From positions 35,389,551 through 35,453,550 of the forward strand of contig NC_088304.1 of assembly GCF_032854445.1 (NCBI RefSeq): 64,000 nucleotides of DNA, written 5' to 3'. Below, one piece after another: positions 1-11,517 of this stretch (its first letter is position 1; each line of letters opens with the position of its first letter). The notes beneath the pieces were generated by a model. It had not been told where the DNA came from and searched no databases. It saw only the letters and a list, made by a program, of their open reading frames with translations. The position numbers and the translations under genes are program-made. Origin of the DNA: Liolophura sinensis. Taxonomy: Eukaryota; Mollusca; Polyplacophora; Chitonida; Chitonidae.

Positions 1-1
1 T

Positions 2-385
2 AATTTACCATTTAAGCTAGCTGTTGATGCTAGTGATATATCTGCTGGGGCAGTTTTGTTACAAGAAAATGAAACAGATCACGTTGATCACCCTGTATGT
101 TTTTTTTCTCGCAAATTTGACAAGTGCCAGAGAAATTATTCGACAATAGAAAAGGAATGTCTGTCCTTGATTCTAGCATTACAGCATTTTGAAGTATACG
201 TGACTTCGTCAAGTTACCCCATTGTTGTGTACACAGATCACAATCCCTTAACCTTCTTGCACAAACTAAAAGGTAAAAACCGAAGATTGTTACGGTGGAG
301 TTTGCTTTTGCAAGAATTTAATCTAGAGATTAGACACATAAAAGGGAAAGATAATGTGATTGCTGATTGTTTGTCACGTGTCTAG
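2..385 (+). CDS. Ty3/gypsy retrotransposon pol, C-terminal RNase H domain (5' cut by window)
   Basis: The frame is open from base 2 to a TAG at 383-385 (127 codons). It encodes the RNase H domain of a Ty3/gypsy-type Pol polyprotein, which removes the RNA strand during reverse transcription. Visible family landmarks are the opening block LAVDAS (first catalytic Asp), the IEKECLSLI block (catalytic Glu), YTDHNPLTFL (second Asp) and the closing HIKGKDNVIADCLSRV (last Asp, the usual end of gypsy RNase H). No ATG is meaningful here because the reading frame enters from outside the window. The protein stops directly after the RNase H signature. In most Ty3/gypsy elements an integrase domain follows, but here a polypurine tract and an LTR follow within about 115 bp. 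That fits either a Gmr1-like order (integrase upstream of reverse transcriptase) or a deleted element. The frame has no stop or shift within the visible part. Confidence 0.95.
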   Translation, partial: NLPFKLAVDASDISAGAVLLQENETDHVDHPVCFFSRKFDKCQRNYSTIEKECLSLILALQHFEVYVTSSSYPIVVYTDHNPLTFLHKLKGKNRRLLRWSLLLQEFNLEIRHIKGKDNVIADCLSRV

Positions 386-434
386 TTGGTTTTCTGCAGC
401 TTTGTTTTTAAAGACTGTGGTAAACGTTATTATT

Positions 435-499
435 ATTCATAATTATGAATATGTTAAAGAAAGTTTTATGCAAAACTTTCTTTCCCTGAAGGATGGGGG
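435..499 (+). other. Palindrome, 12-bp hairpin and polypurine tract before the 3' LTR
   Basis: 435-450 is a perfect 16-bp palindrome (attcataattatgaat). 456-467 and 472-483 are perfect 12-bp inverted arms (aaagaaagtttt and its complement) around a 4-nt loop. 487-499 (gaaggatggggg and neighbours) is purine-rich and abuts the LTR start, so it is the expected plus-strand primer (PPT). The PPT assignment is firm by position; a role for the hairpin is only inferred. Confidence 0.75.
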
Positions 500-1507
500 T
501 GTTATGTATGACTATTTAACGTTTTCATGTACTGTTAGTCTGCGGACCTTTGTGTTGTATGTTATAAGCATAACAGGCCCTGTTATATATGTACAGTGCG
601 GACCTGGCCGAAAGCACCTCGTTCAATGCTCTGTTTATTTAACTGGATGTTCATTGGCTGTTAATTCTGTGTCTAAGAATAGTTGAATCCACCTGGACCG
701 TATATAAGCCGTGTTTTCTGTGCAGAGTGGAGGTATTTTTGCTGCATCCACTGGGAGCCAGGAGAGTGTGAGACGCTCTCGTATCGAGTCCATTATTTTG
801 ATATGAGCTGGTGATGCCAGTTTCATTTGGGAGGACAGTTTTTTATGCCGGCACCGTTTGTGTACCACAGTAGTACTGAAGTCTGGTTTATGTGAATTTC
901 TGCGGAAGTCACGTTTATTGGTGTTCGGATCTTTATTATGATTATACAGTGTGGACTGTGTAATTTGTTTAACACGCTGACCTCACCTGACCGACAAGGT
1001 CGTCAAGGACTCTAAACTGAAGTTTTCAGTTTTGTAAAGGACGTTCGTTCTGCCACAAGGTGACATTACTCTACGTCTCTGAACGGCTCGTTTGTGAGCT
1101 TCTGCGGGAGCTGTGACTGATCTGAAGTGGATTATACCTCCATGCCTGTATTTACCCTGTGTTGTGCTCTGCGGGTGTGACGTCATTCAAAGGCTTGACT
1201 GTTCCAGTTCTGTGTAACCTGTGTTCGTGTTCGCTAACCTGGCGAAGTACCTGTCTAGGACAATTTGTGACTTGTGTGAATTGTGTGTTTATCCCATGGT
1301 CTTTACGTTGGATTTCCTGGAATACATTCCTTGGGATGCAAAGGTGAACTGGAAACTTGTAAAGACCGGTAATACTGATGTGTATGTTGTTGTTGTTGTT
1401 GAACTGTCTGTAAAACTGTACGTCTCATTTTATATATAAAGCATTGTTTACATTGTAATATTGAGTCACTGAGTCTGTTTTCTGTTGCCGTTTTCAATAC
1501 CGTAACA
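500..1507 (+). mobile_element. 3' long terminal repeat of the Ty3/gypsy element
   Basis: The LTR begins TGTTATG immediately after the polypurine tract and ends CCGTAACA, giving the short TGTTA...TAACA terminal inverted repeat typical of LTRs; length is 1,008 bp. It holds a TATA box at 701-707. The 5' LTR lies outside the window, so neither LTR identity (insertion age) nor the target-site duplication can be tested. The base run after the LTR is atgtc, a candidate right-hand target copy. The LTR abuts the start of duplicated block B. Confidence 0.85.
701..707 (+). promoter_or_regulatory. TATA box of the LTR promoter
   Basis: TATATAA lies about 200 bp into the LTR, where U3 promoters of LTR elements normally sit. 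Transcription would start roughly 25-30 bp downstream, near 730. A canonical AATAAA was not seen at the expected polyadenylation position; the nearest candidate is TATATAAA close to 1432. Confidence 0.55.
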
Positions 1508-1511
1508 ATGT

Positions 1512-4020
1512 CATGAATTCATAGGAGCCTTGCTACAGGAGCATATGGGTACTGCGCCGTAAATCCTCATATAGTCATGAAATGCGCTTTGGTACACTAT
1601 TTGTGTGCTGGCAATCGCATTTTGCTCAGCCCGTTCACCGAAGTGGAAGAACTTTTATGATGGGTTGGACTGTGAAAGACATTGTCTGCTTGGGGAAGTC
1701 TTTAATCCACACGACGTGTCCCACATGGACTGCCTAGGAACTGTACGAGTTGACCTGGTTCACACAACAACACTTTGGACTCCTATGGAGTGATACCCAA
1801 TCATGAATCTCGCACCAGAAGTTTATATTGACGTATTTGGAGCAAATCTCCGAGCCTACTGAGTCTGTGTTCAACACGTTGTGGCGGGGCTTGGGCATCA
1901 TAATTTCACCAGCGATGGATATATGCGGAATTATTTGCTTCTTGCATAGTGTATGAAATTTGGCTTTTAACACAGTTTAACTGAAGGGAGTATTTACAGG
2001 AATTTATTCCTAGTGGTATGCTTCTTATAGTTTTTTTTAGGAATACTGCCGGCATTATGATTTTAGAGCCCGGATGTGATTTATATCTGACGTTGAGATC
2101 GTTGAATTAATGGCTGTATTCTGCTATAAACATATATTTAAAAAAAAACTTCATATCGTCAAGCTGTCCAATGGCGACAACTCTTCTCTGGCGGAATGAA
2201 AACAAAAATGGTGCAGAGTAGATCACTATTACATAAGCAATGTTGCTGGTGGCGGTTGACATCATTTCAATTAGTTTTTTTCACGTACACCGTTGATTTT
2301 GGACACAAAAAGCGATTAAGGTATGTGTAAAACATTGTCAAGTTATGAACTTGTTCAGAAGAATTTAACGATATAGCAGTGCTTCAAAACGACATGCAAA
2401 TTTCCTTTAAAACTATTATACTACAAGCCTGTGATAGGCTTAGCCACAATTGTTACATTTTCCCGTTAGAAATAAATCTAAGGAGAACAACAGTTTTATA
2501 CGGATAAAACACATTGTGCCTAACAGTGGTGAACAGGAAATGTTAAAGATGAGCTAAAGTTGGATGACCTAGATGAAACCACAAATTAAATCTGGTTTAT
2601 CCTGCTTACTTTCAAAGTGCCAAGAATTGTATCTTGTTTATACTTTGAACACAGATGCAGCAAAATACCATACCCTGCAATCAACGTTCTGATTTACCTC
2701 CCTTTGTTTTTGGTGTTTATCGGACTGACACCTCGGGATTGTTGGCCAGTGGTGATCTTGACAGTGATACACGCACGCCAAGTAAACGATCAGCTGAGCC
2801 CTTTCCAAAAGAAAGGGCGAATGTCGATGTTGGTACTACAGCCAGTATATTTAACCTACTAATCTATATTCATATAGTGTCGCTTTTTCATTAGAATAAA
2901 CAACTCACGAACCGAAGTGTCCTTGGGTAGTCGTGAACAGAATTTGTTATCATGAACTCCTCGATACCCAGCTTGGCATCTTATTACCAGCGAATAAATA
3001 TTAGCTTGACTAGATAAAGTTTGATTTTGTTGAAGTCCAACCAATATGTATATTTGTATATCAAGGTGTTGGAACAGACAGTCCTAATCCAGCCGTCAAC
3101 CATAACGGACGTTATGTGTTGTTAATCGCAATGTGGTCTGCTAGTGTCTCACATTCAGTATCGAATGTCTGGTTGTGTCTTGTCTGTTAACTCGGTTTAG
3201 TTTCCATTAATGTTTACTTTGCTTTTCAATTCATAATATCGTCTATATACAGATCATGCTGAATTCAGAGATCAACCGAGCAGTTTGACAATGTATGTGT
3301 CATTCAGCCAACGAAAAGCTTCATATATTTCTCCACGTCTAGTCCGTAAGTAGTCAAAGGTGAGGTTGCGTGTCTGATTATTAGTCTACCAAGGGCTGAA
3401 AATGTAGGATTTTGCTGAAGCTTTTTCCTTGGCGGGGTCGGAATACGTACTCCCTGGGGAAGGCGAAGACACCCGAATTGTTTTATCGGCTCTGCAGTGG
3501 TTTACCTACATCAGCCAACCAGACACACACGGGTTTTGGGTGAAGCGCGTCTTTAATTCCATGACAAGCCATCGCTGACCGAGAGTAACAAAAGAGTTTC
3601 ATTTTAAATCAAAACCCGTCACCACTTGAATCAGAGGCAGCCGTTTTGTACATGTACATTACGTTGCCAATGTGCGTGAATGACGTCGTCAGTGTGAATA
3701 CTTTTCGCCGACACTGAAAGCATTGTTGAAACAGCTAATGAAATCATACGAGAGCAGTTTAGAAGGTGCTGGGAGTACGGTAATCCTAGGCCAAAGGTTT
3801 GCGCTGGGGATGAATGACATACAATGTCCATTTATTACACCAGCCGTCAGTTTGGTAAATGAATTAGGTGACATGTCTTTGAATCGCCTTGGGTCGCCGG
3901 ACTACCCCGGGCAGAATGACTTGAACTTCACGAATGTCTGTTTTTAAGCACATACAGAATGAAGGAGGGGGATCTCATGGAGGAAGTACAGCCTGTTAAA
4001 AACTGATTGACATGACAATG
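1512..4020 (+). repeat. Duplicated block B (paralogue of 11200-14440)
   Basis: Colinear with B' at 11200-14440 through many anchor stretches: 1690-1780 with 11410-11500 (around CACATGGACTGCCTAGGAA), 1900-1975 with 11645-11715 (ACCAGCGATGGATA), 2545-2630 with 12510-12595 (AGTTGGATGACCTAGAT), 3130-3215 with 13510-13595, and 3950-4015 with 14345-14415. Divergence and small indels are substantial, so the duplication is old. The block shows no gene: possible reading frames differ between the copies and are interrupted. 1605-1793 is the counterpart of the short open frame at 11281-11517 but has a frameshift near 1603 relative to the ATG at 1582. Confidence 0.85.
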
Positions 4021-4132
4021 CTCTTTGGAAAATGTGTATAAAAGTCCAAATTTGCCACTAAGGATGTTTTAATTCCAGTCCATATTAAAAACTAATTTCT
4101 TTACAGATCTGTTAAACATAATGTTAGCGATC

Positions 4133-4232
4133 AGCGGACGGTCGTGGGTTTCCCCCGGGCTCTGCCCGGTTTCCTCCTACCGTGATACTGGCCGGCGTCA
4201 GATAATTGAAATATTCTTGAGTATAGTGAATT
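4133..4232 (+). mobile_element. SINE-A fragment (3' part)
   Basis: Matches the 3' half of the tRNA-derived SINE-A family: the GGTCGTGGGTTTCCCCCGGG stretch, the CTGGCCGGCGTC block and GAAATATTCTTGAGTA. The tRNA-like head and the tail are missing. It lies at the junction of blocks B and A. Confidence 0.85.
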
Positions 4233-4235
4233 TGT

Positions 4236-5910
4236 AAGAAGTCATTATGTGTATTACGCGTCACATAAAAACACGAGTCTTTCTTACAAAAACAGGGATG
4301 TAAATGTTCCCATTCCTGAAATGCAATTGTCGAGTTTAAAATAAATCCAACAGAAAGTATGGTGAAATGTCAACATAAAAACAAATCTTACACGGCTATT
4401 TTACATCCGTCATACTCTATCCATGCTTCGAAACAGCTAATAGCTAATCTAGCAATCAATCAATCCCTGATTTATAAAAAGCCAAAATAGTAGAAACCTG
4501 ATGCCAAAAACTGTCCAGTACAATTTGTGCTCTTATTTTTGAGTCAAAACCATAAAGTCAGTTTAACGTAAGTGAGGTTTGTAGTTCATACAACTGAACT
4601 GAAAATGTAGAATTTTCTAATCAGAATTAATGAGCATATCGGGTATGATTTGGCATATAGCTTGGTGTAGGAGAAGAACCGAATGTTCTGTCCGCTTGCG
4701 TTTGACTTGTAAACTTGTACCAGGATGTATTAGGTTAGTCTATGTTTAATTTAAGACATCAGACGATTGGAGTCACATAAACGGGAAACTTGACCTCATC
4801 TGAGCACAAACAAGAACTGGTTTTTGAAAACTGAAAGAAAAAATTTGATCTCTGGCAAATGTATATTTTTTATATTACCAGGTTGATCCACAGCATTGAC
4901 GATCTCACGCAAACAAGACATTTTCATGATGAAATTTCGTATGTAAGCAAAAAAAAAACAAAAAAACAAAAATAAATAAAGAAGAGAAATAAGTGAATAA
5001 CCTTGCATTGGAATTCAGCCTGCTATACAGTCCATCATGCTGTCCGTCCAGATATTGATATCATTATTTATCCCTAGGATTGTCCAAGCTATTTGTAGTT
5101 TATATCATTTTTGCCAGTTTGAATTTTTATGGCAGATTATAAATGTATGGTACGTTATTTGCGAAACTAGACATGAGGTATTATTAACGCCTTTGTCTCA
5201 TTGGCAAAGCGCCAGTTTGAAATATGTATCTAAACCCCATGTGTCTTGACGTAAGCTTGCTACCTGTATGTCCCAAAAATAAATCAGAATTAAAATGTGC
5301 TGGCCCAACTGTCTCTACTTTGCAATAGTTTAAAAACGTTGACAAATTTCACTTCTACATACAGATGGCGAGGTACAATAAATGCGTTTGTGCAACCCGT
5401 AACGGTGATCTGTTCTTGTTACTATCTCTTTACATGAGGAAATGGCTGAGCAGACACGCGCCCACCTACGTAAGGTTTATCTAGACGGTGACGTTGGATA
5501 AACAGGCCAGCAACCTGTTGACCATTGACCTGTTCAAAAACTGCCACTCTACTCCAGGTGGTAATCATGAACATCTGGTTCATTCTGGTTCTCCTTCACG
5601 TTGGCCTTCAATACTCTTAAGCATCTTGCTTCTAAAGAATTCGAGTTACAAACCGCCTAAAACGTGTATGCTTAATTAGTGTAAAAGTATGGAACAGTGT
5701 ATTAGACAAGAACTGGTCTGGCTCCTGGCTGACTGCCAGAAATTTGCTGAGAAAGCAAAAATCTCTGTGATCATTTACTGTATAAAGTTGTGTTGGACTG
5801 AGCAATCGTCTTAACGATTTACCTGACAATGATGAATTGTGTGGAGAGTATGTGAGTGTCTGTCCTCTCTGATTCAAAGCTTCGTGAGATTATATAATCG
5901 GAAGTGTTTT
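4236..5910 (+). repeat. Duplicated block A (paralogue of 6190-7265)
   Basis: Shares ordered homology with A' at 6190-7265: the GAGTTTAAAATAAAT module (4332 and 6303), the module around CAATCAATC.CTGATTTATAAAAA (4455 and 6453), GAGCATAT (4631 and 6513), and 5480-5905 with 6800-7260 including GCCAGAAATTTGCTGAGAA. A contains about 600 bp (roughly 4800-5450) that is mostly absent from A'. No gene is visible; short open frames are not shared by the copies. Confidence 0.85.
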
Positions 5911-6061
5911 CGGACCTGGGTAGATGTAGACACAGAATTGCTGAGTGTATTCAGACGAATTTTTCTTTGTCATAGACATTCTTAAACATACAACCATAGC
6001 TCATATTAGATTAAATCGTAGGTATGTGTGTATATATGTAAGTGTGTATATGTGTATGTTT

Positions 6062-6145
6062 TAGGTTTTAGGTAGTACTTAACAATTTTAAGTCATGTGA
6101 CGACGAGGAGTCATAGGTATGTGTACATATGCTGTGATTTTTTGA
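6062..6145 (-). mobile_element. SINE-B tail fragment
   Basis: Antisense match to the SINE-B 3' region: GTACTTAACAATTTTAAGTCAT followed by GACGACGAGGAGTC, the same block seen at 40190-40235. It lies between blocks A and A'. Confidence 0.65.
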
Positions 6146-6189
6146 CTGGGTCTTCATTGGTCAAGACTGGTCAAGCAGCCACTATAGAG

Positions 6190-7265
6190 GATATGTAAGA
6201 AGGTATCATATTTCATGTCACAGAAAACCACCAGTCTTTCTTAGAAAGTGTAAGGAGTTCTTAACTTTTTAGGACCATTCTTGTAGAGTGTAATGCAATT
6301 GTTGAGTTTAAAATAAATACGACTGAAAGTATGATGTATGGACATAAAGACCCACCCACCTTGGATATTTCAGAGCCGTCATGCTCAATCCACGCGTAAA
6401 AACACATATTCGTATATCTGAATAAATAATTTCCCGTTTTATTGGCCATTCTATCAATCAATTCCTGATTTATAAAAAACTAAAAAAAGTAGAATTGTTC
6501 AGTCAGGATTAATGAGCATATCTGATATAGTTTGGCATATGGCCTGATGTAGGAAAAAAACACAGCGTTACATCCGCTTGAGTCTGACTTAAAATTAGAC
6601 CTGGGTGAATCGGGTAAGCCTAGGTTTGATTTAAGATATCGGACGATTTAAGTTACAAAAACAGGAAACTTCATCTTACTTGAGCACAAACAAGAACTGA
6701 TTTGGAATACTGAAAGAATGGAAATGATTACTACCAAATCTCTTTACCCTCTTTTTATATGAAGTCGCTAAAGCAGATAGCAACCATTTACGTTGGGCTT
6801 GTCTAGATGGTGACTTTAAAGTCGGATAGATAGGTTGACAATCTCCATTCACCAGTTAAAGAATCTACCGTCCCACTCCCGATGATCAACATCTAAATCT
6901 GGTCCAGTCTTCGCTGGCGTTCACTTTGGCCTCTCATAATCTTAAGCCTTTTGCTTTTAAGGAATTCGAGTTGCAAACCACATAAAACAAGAGTTTGTAA
7001 TAATTGTAAAAGTGTACAGTGTATTGGATAAGAGCTGGTCTGGTTCTTGGCTAACTGCCAGAAATTTGCTGAGAACGCAAAAGCCTCTTTGATCATTTAC
7101 TGTATTATGTTCTGTTAGGCTGAGCATTCGCTCGGCACTCAGTTTGCGTAAACGCGTCTTAACGATTTAGCTGACAATGACGAATTTTGTGGAGGGTGAG
7201 TGAGTGTCTGTTCTTTCTGATCCGAATCTTCGTGATATTATGTAATCGGAAGTGTTTCCGATGTG
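6190..7265 (+). repeat. Duplicated block A'
   Basis: Second copy of block A in the same orientation, beginning with homology to 4250-4300 (GAGTCTTTCTTA against CAGTCTTTCTTA) and ending with ATCGGAAGTGTTTCCG, matching ATCGGAAGTGTTTTCG at 5898. Shorter than A through internal deletions. No gene recognised. Confidence 0.85.
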
Positions 7266-7363
7266 GAAAAAAGTAAACACAGGATGGCGCGGAATTCAAA
7301 CCAATATTTCTGTGTTATGGATGTTCTACAATACAGAAACACAACTGATGTTAGATCAATTCG

Positions 7364-7365
<2 letters not shown>

Positions 7366-7402
<37 letters not shown>
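7366..7402. repeat. (TG)n microsatellite
   Basis: An uninterrupted TG dinucleotide run of about 18 units. Confidence 0.98.
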
Positions 7403-7404
<2 letters not shown>

Positions 7405-7406
<2 letters not shown>

Positions 7407-9639
7407 ACACATGCGTGCTTGGGGTAGTTTACAACAATTTCTGACTCGACCACACCTATGCTGTGTGTCTCTGTGGAGGGGCGAGGCCATGCTGCCAAAG
7501 TGCTGCCGTCACTGAAGTATCATGTCGAAGACAAAAGACATGGCACTTAACCCAGTCACATTATGCTAACACCGAGCCAACCATTACTGTTTCCTTGCTG
7601 TAGTCCCTTCATTTGATGCTGAACCATACAAAGCATATGTGGAAATCTTACCAATCTTTGTTTAATGTGTTTTACACGTCAAAGTACTGGTTTTGTTTTC
7701 TTCAAAAGTGATGCTATCGTAAAAGTATCTCACCAATATGACGACAGCCATGTTTGTTTGGTGAAAAATTGGACATTCCGAGCAGAGCCCCGCCCATGGC
7801 CTAGTATCTGGTGAACCTCCTGATGAAAGGCCACATGCGATCTGGTGGAAGGTCATTCGCTAAAGAATAAAGTGGTCTGAACTAAAGCTCGGTTAGCGAA
7901 GGCTAAGAAGTGAATTTAAAGCAACATGGTCGTGTCTGCTGGCTTCCATAAACAATACTGAGGGATAATCTATCATAAGAGATCAAGCCGTTGAGGTACA
8001 AATCATGCAGTGTTCGGGCTGAGTCAATAAAATTGACCCATACCTCCCACTTTTCAGAAATAATGCTCTTGGTGAAAACGATTGAAGTCCTTCAGTTCTA
8101 AGTATTCATCAACTTTTTCGCAGGGTTGTCGAATCTTAAAGTGTTCAACAAGAAAACCTTGAAAACTCAGTTCTCCCTAAGAGAGACGGAAATGCTGTAT
8201 TTGATTGGTTACAGGAATTATGAAACATAACTGTGGAAGCACATATTAAAATCCCTTCCACTCTACTCTTAATGGTTTCTTTGACAGCGTTAACAAAACA
8301 CACTGTTGACAATGGCTCATTAACTGTCGGAAGACTGCTAAATGTTGACAAAAGCTTATGTTTTATAATGAAAATGGAAGGCTTATACTTTAAGTGAAAG
8401 ACGAAGAAACTTAGCAGCAATCGCTCTTGTAAGGACTTACCAAGGAACATTACGTTTCACAAGTCCGACAAAAATCCTTATTCAAGGGCGTTTCCGATTC
8501 TTGTCAATAAGTTCAGTAACATGGAAATCAGGGGAGAGAAATGAATGGAAAAGAATGTAATTGTTCAGACAAGTGTTGATTAAAGAACGATAGAAAGTGA
8601 AGCGGGTAGAACTTTTCAATTGCGTCGAAAGAATTGCTTACAGGTGAAGAGTTCCGTTCAGTGCCATGACATGGCAAGGAATAGGTTCTCCACGTTGTGC
8701 TTCCGCGGTGCTGAATGTCATTTCCTTCGACAGAACATTGTTTGAATGTTACCATGGTGACCGACAGTAAATGCAGTTCCTGGGACGTTTTTCATCATTC
8801 ATGACAATAGGGGCATTTAGTTGTCTGTGCAGCGCTAGAGATTTTTTTGTCTGGTCAGGATGATGTATTGGAATTTCTTGTCAACATCGGCACCCTGTTA
8901 CATGAATGTCATGATCTGTATGTTCCGTGTCCAGATTTGCTGCCATCAGTTGACGTCCGCCCGCAATACGCTCCCAAGCGTTACTTTAGTTTATGCCTTC
9001 CTCAACCTGTTTCATCATAGAAAACAGTTCACCATAAATACATTGATGTAGGGCAATATTGTATAATTATTAGGTTAGGAAATGATTTCCATCAATTGGG
9101 TAAAACTTTCTTCTGCAGGTGTATCATCTGAACGGTAATCCCTTCATTGGGTGACTGGATGATACGAGTTCAGGTGAGTTAGTCACACGGATTCGGATTC
9201 CATTTATTACATGGTAGCTGAATATTTTATCCTAACCTGCCTTATACAAACTGTTCTACGCAGTTATTCTCCTTATTTCAATAACAAATGAAAATATATT
9301 TTTTAAAATAATTCATCGGACATGTAGAAAAAGCATTTTTCTGTCGAGGGCATTTAGATCTGCACCACACTTTACTGTCATAAATTGTGCATTCAATTTT
9401 TATCATTCTTCGTAGAACAATGTCAGTGCCAAAGAAAGAGTATTAGTTTTCACAAGCGCCTGTCTGAATAAGCCTAACTTTGTTTTATAGATGAGTGGAA
9501 CAGGAAAATTAACTTTGGTGCGAATACATACAGAATTAGACACGATGTTTGCAATATCAAAGGGATAATTTTTTGTACGTTTTGAGAAGTAGGCTTCTTA
9601 CAGAATGTGTGTAAGTACGGATATCCAGAATATCCCACT
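7405..9639. other. Unique AT-rich sequence, no gene seen
   Basis: No recognisable protein, RNA gene or repeat. Short open frames here are at chance length. A segment at 9119-9173 is flanked by splice-like signals but is closed in all three frames (see rejected items). Confidence 0.5.
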
Positions 9640-9745
9640 CACATGACGTTGGGCCAGTACCATGATGGAAGGAAACCGGAGAGAACACAGGGAGCGGGAG
9701 GGGGGACGCACAACCATCCGCAGGTTGCTGACAGACTTTCCCACT
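9640..9745 (-). mobile_element. Degenerate SINE-A copy
   Basis: Antisense remnant: GGAGGGAAACC-like block, then CAACCATCCGCAGGTTGCTG and ACAGACTTTCCCAC, in the order of the reverse complement of SINE-A. Tail and head are lost. Confidence 0.7.
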
Positions 9746-11029
9746 GGTTTGAAAAACTCTGATTTCCCAACACCATTTAGTGCACGTGCACAGTAGGATT
9801 ATCCCGTTCACACAAAAGAAATAAATATAACTAACGGTTCAGCCACCCAGATCAAAGCGTACAATGATTTAGCCCAAAATAAACAGTCAGTCAAACCAAA
9901 TCGTACAAGGATAAAAACGGATTGGCAAAACTACTGTAACCAGTTAATTGAAGCGACAACTGTTGAGTGTTTGGTTTCTGTGTTTGCTTTTGTCAAAAGG
10001 ATGTAAAGGACGGTTGACGCAGTCATATTGAAGTTTCATCACAAAGATTAATGATTCTCTGGAGAAGGCACCTAAATCTAATTTCTGGAAGCCGAATCAA
10101 TCTCTGATTGTTTGATAAACAGGCCAATGCGTTTTCCATTTGGTGTTCACAACGTTCCAGACTTAGTACTCCATCTTTGTTAACAATGGCCGCTTGACAG
10201 CGCAGACAGTATAGTTACATGTGATTACGGAAGGTTTATAATTCTAGGTGCGAATCTCCGAGTGATGGATGGCAATAAACACGGCCGGCTGACCGTCGAG
10301 GAGAATGGTGCCTTAATGCAAACAGTCGGGCGAGAGGAAAACATGTCTGCTCAAGCGTTCTCAAGCGCACTTCCGTCAGACGCAAGTCCATCTTCCGGTG
10401 TTCTTCTAGGCGCTCTCCATTAGCCTAATCGCTTGTTGTTGTGATCTTACTTTTGTCGAGTGTGTATTCTGTGAGGTCAGAAGTGGAAATTTCTGAAAGA
10501 AGTGTGGCTAGATGCACATAGTTGACCACACAAATCTGGGACAACGGACACAAGCGAACTGATTGATACAAAGGGCAGCTGTTGGGTGATCGCAGTGGAC
10601 GAAATAAAACATGTCAGCACCTTTATCAACACGTTCAAAGAGTCTCAGGAATACTTTTAAAAAATCAGAATAGGGAGTCAAAATTTAACCCCGCCCAAAT
10701 GTAACTAAGGCCAAATTTGAGTACTTTGTTGATCATTCCTATAATTTGATGGTGATTTTTTGGACAAACCTGTAACGTCGTCATCTTTTATTACACGAGA
10801 CCAATCAGCAATCCTTCTTGAAAACTTATCACCATTTCGCGGTGATAGGCATCTCATTACTGTACAGTTCTTTCTGGATCTGTGAAGTGGCAGACTGTTT
10901 TCAGGGAATTTTTTGTAAGGTACCTGGCGTAGTGCTGTTGTATTTTTTACGGTTTTCCCATATTCCCATGTTTTTTTTATTTATTTCGTTGGTATTTAAC
11001 GTCATAATGACGCGTGAGACGGCAATCGT
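9746..11029. other. Unique sequence, no gene seen
   Basis: Nothing recognisable, except a possible degenerate antisense SINE-A tail at 10967-11003 (TTTATTTATTTCGTTGGTAT then TTAACGTC). No coding signal above chance. Confidence 0.4.
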
Positions 11030-11190
11030 GTAATTCAAAAGTATTTAACATTTTAGGACTATTTTGTGCAGTGTAATGCAATTGTTGAATTTAAAATAAA
11101 TGCTACTCGAGGTATGGTGAAATATCAACAAAAAGACAAACCTTATATACGTTTTAGAGCCGTCATACTCAAATCCCTTTTTATCGGTTT
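11030..11190 (+). repeat. Short copy A'' of block A
   Basis: Third copy of the module at 4290-4430 and 6260-6390: TAGGACTATT, CAGTGTAATGCAATTGTTGA, TTTAAAATAAAT, ATGGTGAAAT, then GAGCCGTCATACTCAA. It directly precedes block B', an A-then-B order that differs from the B-then-A order at 1.5-5.9 kb. Confidence 0.8.
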
Positions 11191-11280
11191 TGATAAAATG
11201 TGAAAAACTCATGGGTGCCTTGCTGCAGAACGACATTGGCACCATGTCGGAAGTTCTTCATATAGCATTGAAGTCACCCA

Positions 11281-11517
11281 ATGCGATGCGGTATCGTATT
11301 AATGATGGCTGTCACATTGGTATCAGTCAGAACAGCTGATGTGGAAGAAATAAATCTTGCAGTTCAAGGTTTGAAAACCTTTATAATCAGCTCTACTCTG
11401 AAAGACATTTATTGTGTTGTTGGGGAAGTCTTGAATCCACACGACCTGTTCCAGATGGACTGCCTAGGAAATGTACGAGTTGACCTGGGTCACACAACAA
11501 CACTCGTACTCCTATAG
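11281..11517 (+). CDS. Doubtful 78-codon open frame with signal-peptide-like start
   Basis: Not recognised. The frame opens ATG at 11281 and ends TAG at 11515-11517. Residues 1-19 (MRCGIVLMMAVTLVSVRTA) look like a signal peptide: a basic residue, a hydrophobic core, and small residues at the end. The rest has no known domain; Cys occurs at about residues 45 and 58. The paralogous segment in block B can be read as a related hydrophobic start (MRFGTLF, from 1582), but it then needs a one-base shift to reach the homologous NPHD...MDCLG...VRVDL stretch. In the best-conserved 26 codons shared with block B, all six codon differences change the amino acid and none are silent, which argues against purifying selection. 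It may be a first exon of a diverging secreted peptide, a dead gene, or chance. Treat as unproven. Confidence 0.2.
   Translation: MRCGIVLMMAVTLVSVRTADVEEINLAVQGLKTFIISSTLKDIYCVVGEVLNPHDLFQMDCLGNVRVDLGHTTTLVLL

Noticed and set aside
3723-3947. 74-codon frame in block B
   Set aside because: The aligned region of B' (about 14145-14340) has stops and indels in this frame, so it is not conserved as coding.
9119-9173. 55-bp segment between TTCTGCAG and GTGAGT that looks like a micro-exon
   Set aside because: All three frames contain stops, and signals this short occur by chance in 64 kb; at best a non-coding exon.
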